6,788 nucleotides of DNA from Minisyncoccota bacterium (GTDB taxonomy: Bacteria > Patescibacteriota > Minisyncoccia > Phycocordibacterales > UBA1006). Where the stretch lies: NCBI GenBank assembly GCA_937970115.1, contig CALBVO010000072.1, positions 1 to 6,788 of the forward strand, read 5' to 3'. The notes below the pieces were generated by a model. The model searched no databases. It worked only from the letters and a program-made list of their open reading frames with translations, and was not told where the DNA came from. Positions 4,962 through 6,788 of the stretch are shown here, piece by piece (the stretch's first letter is position 1; the number at the start of each line of letters is the position of its first letter). Both the position numbers and the translations under genes were made by a program.

Positions 4962-5321
4962 TTATTTTTTGCGTCTAAATGCTAATAATAAAATTCCTCC
5001 GACAATCAAAGCGGAAACACCTTCTATCATATTCTCCTGTTGGCTTTTTTGAAATCGAATCATTTCTTCTTGCCTTCGATCAATCATACATTTTCCAATT
5101 TCAGCGTCATTACGAATCGCATTCACACCATCAATCACTGGTTTTGAATAATCATAACGACATGATTCTTCTGTAATATATGAATATGGGTCACTATCAA
5201 ACATCACGAGTTTTAACGAAGAACTAATGGTCATAATTCCACCAACCGATGCAATAATAATCCCAGCAGCAAAAGCGAGTGCTGGCACGATTTTTGTAAT
5301 CCAATGTTTTTTATCTGACAT
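4962..5321 (-). CDS. 119-aa two-helix membrane protein, unknown function
   Basis: The N-terminus MSDKKHWITK is basic, followed by a hydrophobic helix (about 11-31), a polar loop of about 65 residues, a second helix (about 98-115) and a basic RRKK end. By the positive-inside rule both ends face the cytoplasm and the loop lies outside. The loop has two cysteines, C54 and C78, that could form a disulfide, and ends in a charged RRQEEMIRFQKSQQE segment likely to be helical. I do not recognise the family; a hairpin-type membrane protein of this size is common among uncharacterised small-genome proteins. The start at 5321 is 6 nt from the extended -10 TGCTATAAT, with no Shine-Dalgarno sequence. It is followed after one base by the 50-aa gene. 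Confidence 0.8.
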   Translation of the reverse strand: MSDKKHWITKIVPALAFAAGIIIASVGGIMTISSSLKLVMFDSDPYSYITEESCRYDYSKPVIDGVNAIRNDAEIGKCMIDRRQEEMIRFQKSQQENMIEGVSALIVGGILLLAFRRKK

Positions 5322-5327
5322 AGATTT

Positions 5328-5336
5328 ATTATAGCA
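5328..5336 (-). promoter_or_regulatory. Extended -10 promoter of the two-helix membrane protein gene
   Basis: TGCTATAAT on the minus strand ends 6 nt before the ATG at 5321. It directly follows the T-run of the trpS terminator, leaving no room for a separate untranslated leader. Confidence 0.7.
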
Positions 5337-5337
5337 A

Positions 5338-5362
5338 AAAAGCAGGTTACAAACCTACTTTT
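5338..5362 (-). terminator. trpS intrinsic terminator
   Basis: On the minus strand AAAAGTAGGTT pairs with AACCTGCTTTT (one G-U pair) around a TGT loop, followed by T. The trpS TAA stop (5349-5347) spans the loop and the start of the 3' arm, so the hairpin is built from the last trpS codons. Confidence 0.88.
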
Positions 5363-6321
5363 TCTCGTACCTCTTTCATTTTTGTTTGGGTAATTTTTTG
5401 TATTTTTGATTTCCCTTCATCCAAAATTTGACGAACAATACCTGGATTATCCTCAAAATATTTTCTTTTTTCTCGCATTGGTTCAATAAACGCTAGATAG
5501 TTTTCTAATAGCATTTTTTTTGAATCACCATAACCAAGCCCACCTTCTTCGTATCCTTTACGAATTTCAGCACGTTGATCAGATGGAGTAATCAGTTTAT
5601 GCAAGGCAAATACATTACATTCGTCTGGATTTTTTGGTTCTGCAGGTAATTTACTATCGGTAACAATTCCCATGATTGCCTTTTTGATTTCTTTGTCAGT
5701 TCCAAATAATGGAATAGTATTTCCATATGATTTAGACATTTTTTGACCATCGGTTCCTGGTACAATTGCGACATCCTCAACGATATGTTCTTGGGGTTCA
5801 GTAAATGTTTCTCCATAGATATTATTAAATTTACGAGCAATCTCACGCGTCATTTCAACATGTTGAATTTGATCTTTACCAACTGGGACTATTTCTGAAT
5901 CAGGCATCAAAATATCTGATGCCATTAATACTGGATAATCAAAGAGTCCCACAGATGCCTCTATTCCCTTTGCTGTGCGGTCCTTGAATGCATGAGCACG
6001 TTCTAGCCATGGAACCGTAACTAAACAATTAAATATCCATGTTAATTCAGTCAGTTCAGGAATATCTGATTGTTTGTATAAGGTTACCTTCTCTGGATCA
6101 AGACCAATCGCTAAATAATCAAGCACAAGATTATAAATACTATCACGTAATTCTGCACCATTATGCATCGTTGTTAGTGCATGATATTCAGCAATAAAAA
6201 CATGCATGTGATATTCATCTTGCATTTCTACAAATTGCTTCATGGCACCAAAATAGTTTCCTAGATGTGGTCGTCCTGTTGGTTTAACACCAGAGAGTGC
6301 GGTTTTTTGAGTGTGTTTCAT
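5347..6321 (-). CDS. trpS: Tryptophanyl-tRNA synthetase
   Basis: A 324-aa class I synthetase that charges tRNA-Trp, of normal length for bacterial TrpRS (about 325-340). The HIGH-type signature is TGRPHLGN (15-22) after SGVKP; the KMSKS loop is QKMSKSYGN (193-201). The tryptophan pocket region DYPVLMASDIL (128-138) carries D136, matching the aspartate that recognises the indole NH in B. stearothermophilus TrpRS, and VPVGKDQIQHVEMTREIA (145-162) is the conserved segment before the KMSKS loop. No residue expected in the family seems missing. The ATG at 6321 begins 2 nt after the mscS stop, so the two are almost certainly cotranscribed and perhaps coupled. No T-box or trp leader is visible between them. 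The unit ends at the terminator overlapping the stop codon. Confidence 0.97.
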   Translation of the reverse strand: MKHTQKTALSGVKPTGRPHLGNYFGAMKQFVEMQDEYHMHVFIAEYHALTTMHNGAELRDSIYNLVLDYLAIGLDPEKVTLYKQSDIPELTELTWIFNCLVTVPWLERAHAFKDRTAKGIEASVGLFDYPVLMASDILMPDSEIVPVGKDQIQHVEMTREIARKFNNIYGETFTEPQEHIVEDVAIVPGTDGQKMSKSYGNTIPLFGTDKEIKKAIMGIVTDSKLPAEPKNPDECNVFALHKLITPSDQRAEIRKGYEEGGLGYGDSKKMLLENYLAFIEPMREKRKYFEDNPGIVRQILDEGKSKIQKITQTKMKEVREKVGL

Positions 6322-6323
6322 AA

Positions 6324-6788
6324 TTATTTACTTACATTAATCAGTGTTCGTGTTGGGAATGGAATATCAATATGTTTTTTATCAAAAATTTCCTTAAGAC
6401 GTTTACGCAATTCACCCGCAACGGCAAATTGCTCTCGAGGGAGTACCTTTGAGAGTACGCGTATATCAATAGATGAACTGTTTAATTCATCGACACGTAA
6501 AAAATAAGGAGCTTCGATTATTTTGGGTCCAAATTCTGGATCAGTAGCCATTTCCTTTCCAAGATTATTAATAATAGTGCGCACATTGTTCAAGTCAGAC
6601 GAATAACCAACTCCAATTACAATATTAACCATTGAATAATCCATAGACGAGTTTGAGCTCACAGAAATTTCACTATTTGGAATATAATGAATCGTACCAT
6701 CTAAATCTCTTAATTTTGTAATTCGCAAAGTCATTCCTTCTACAACACCACTCTTTCCTGCGATTTCAACAATATCACCAATACGAAA
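6324..6788 (-). CDS. MscS-family mechanosensitive channel, C-terminal part
   Basis: A partial gene whose 5' end lies beyond the right edge; the frame is open to base 6788 and shows the last 154 residues. It begins with the beta-domain signature FRIGDIVEIAGKSGVVEGM, then TLRITKLRDLDGTIHYIPN, both characteristic of the MscS family just after the pore helix TM3. The rest is the alpha/beta C-terminal vestibule, with the IPFPTRTL motif close to the end. These channels open under membrane tension to release solutes during hypo-osmotic shock. The pore helix and other transmembrane segments are outside the window, so the subtype (small MscS or longer YbdG/MscK-like) cannot be told. An internal ATG at 6734 is not the start because conserved sequence continues upstream. 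trpS follows 2 nt after the stop. Confidence 0.95.
   Translation of the reverse strand, partial: FRIGDIVEIAGKSGVVEGMTLRITKLRDLDGTIHYIPNSEISVSSNSSMDYSMVNIVIGVGYSSDLNNVRTIINNLGKEMATDPEFGPKIIEAPYFLRVDELNSSSIDIRVLSKVLPREQFAVAGELRKRLKEIFDKKHIDIPFPTRTLINVSK

Noticed and set aside
1..6788. Recoded UGA, as in Gracilibacteria and Absconditabacteria
   Set aside because: No gene ends in TGA, but the conserved proteins read through completely in the standard frames with normal TGG tryptophans and need no recoding. Nine stops are too few to draw a conclusion.

Overview
This AT-rich window shows one short partial gene on the + strand followed by a dense run of minus-strand genes. All complete genes are small, stop with TAA or TAG, and are separated by very short gaps. 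None of the eight start codons that can be placed has a recognisable Shine-Dalgarno sequence. The aspartyl-tRNA synthetase lacks the GAD insertion typical of bacterial AspRS. Together with low GC and compact intergenic regions, this suggests a reduced-genome bacterium, most likely of the Candidate Phyla Radiation (Patescibacteria). That placement is inference, since the window holds no phylogenetic marker decisive by eye.

Layout, following minus-strand transcription from the right edge to the left: (1) the C-terminal part of an MscS-family mechanosensitive channel, then trpS 2 bp later, closed by a terminator that includes the trpS stop codon; (2) a 119-aa two-helix membrane protein and a 50-aa acidic small protein starting one base after its stop, closed by a terminator; (3) a Bax inhibitor-1/YccA-family seven-helix membrane protein with a hexanucleotide repeat at its N-terminus, then an 89-aa protein with a C-terminal UVR motif, closed by a terminator; (4) a 174-aa protein of unknown N-terminal fold with a similar C-terminal UVR motif, closed by a perfect hairpin terminator; (5) aspS behind a compact T-box leader with antiterminator and terminator; (6) an M29-family aminopeptidase. 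The last unit ends in a bidirectional terminator shared with the + strand gene at positions 2-160, whose 3' end is all that is seen.

Functionally the window mixes translation (trpS, aspS), membrane stress and osmotic homeostasis (mscS, BI-1) and peptide turnover (M29). Two UVR-motif proteins and two small proteins were not recognised.

The main point of interest is the aspS leader on the minus strand (about 3076-2905). It carries the T-box sequence with UGGC in the tRNA acceptor-end bulge, which predicts a tRNA with discriminator G73, as in tRNA-Asp and tRNA-Asn. It also has a much shortened Stem I with a K-turn-like base and a mutually exclusive terminator. The specifier codon is not resolved. 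A second theme is that four genes carry a -10-like box 6-7 nt upstream of ATG, in two cases the extended form TGCTAYAAT, which predicts leaderless mRNAs. No CRISPR array, tRNA, rRNA, insertion sequence or phage gene was seen. No stretch over 300 bases lacks a gene; the longest (2905-3145) is filled by the T-box leader, its promoter and an upstream terminator.
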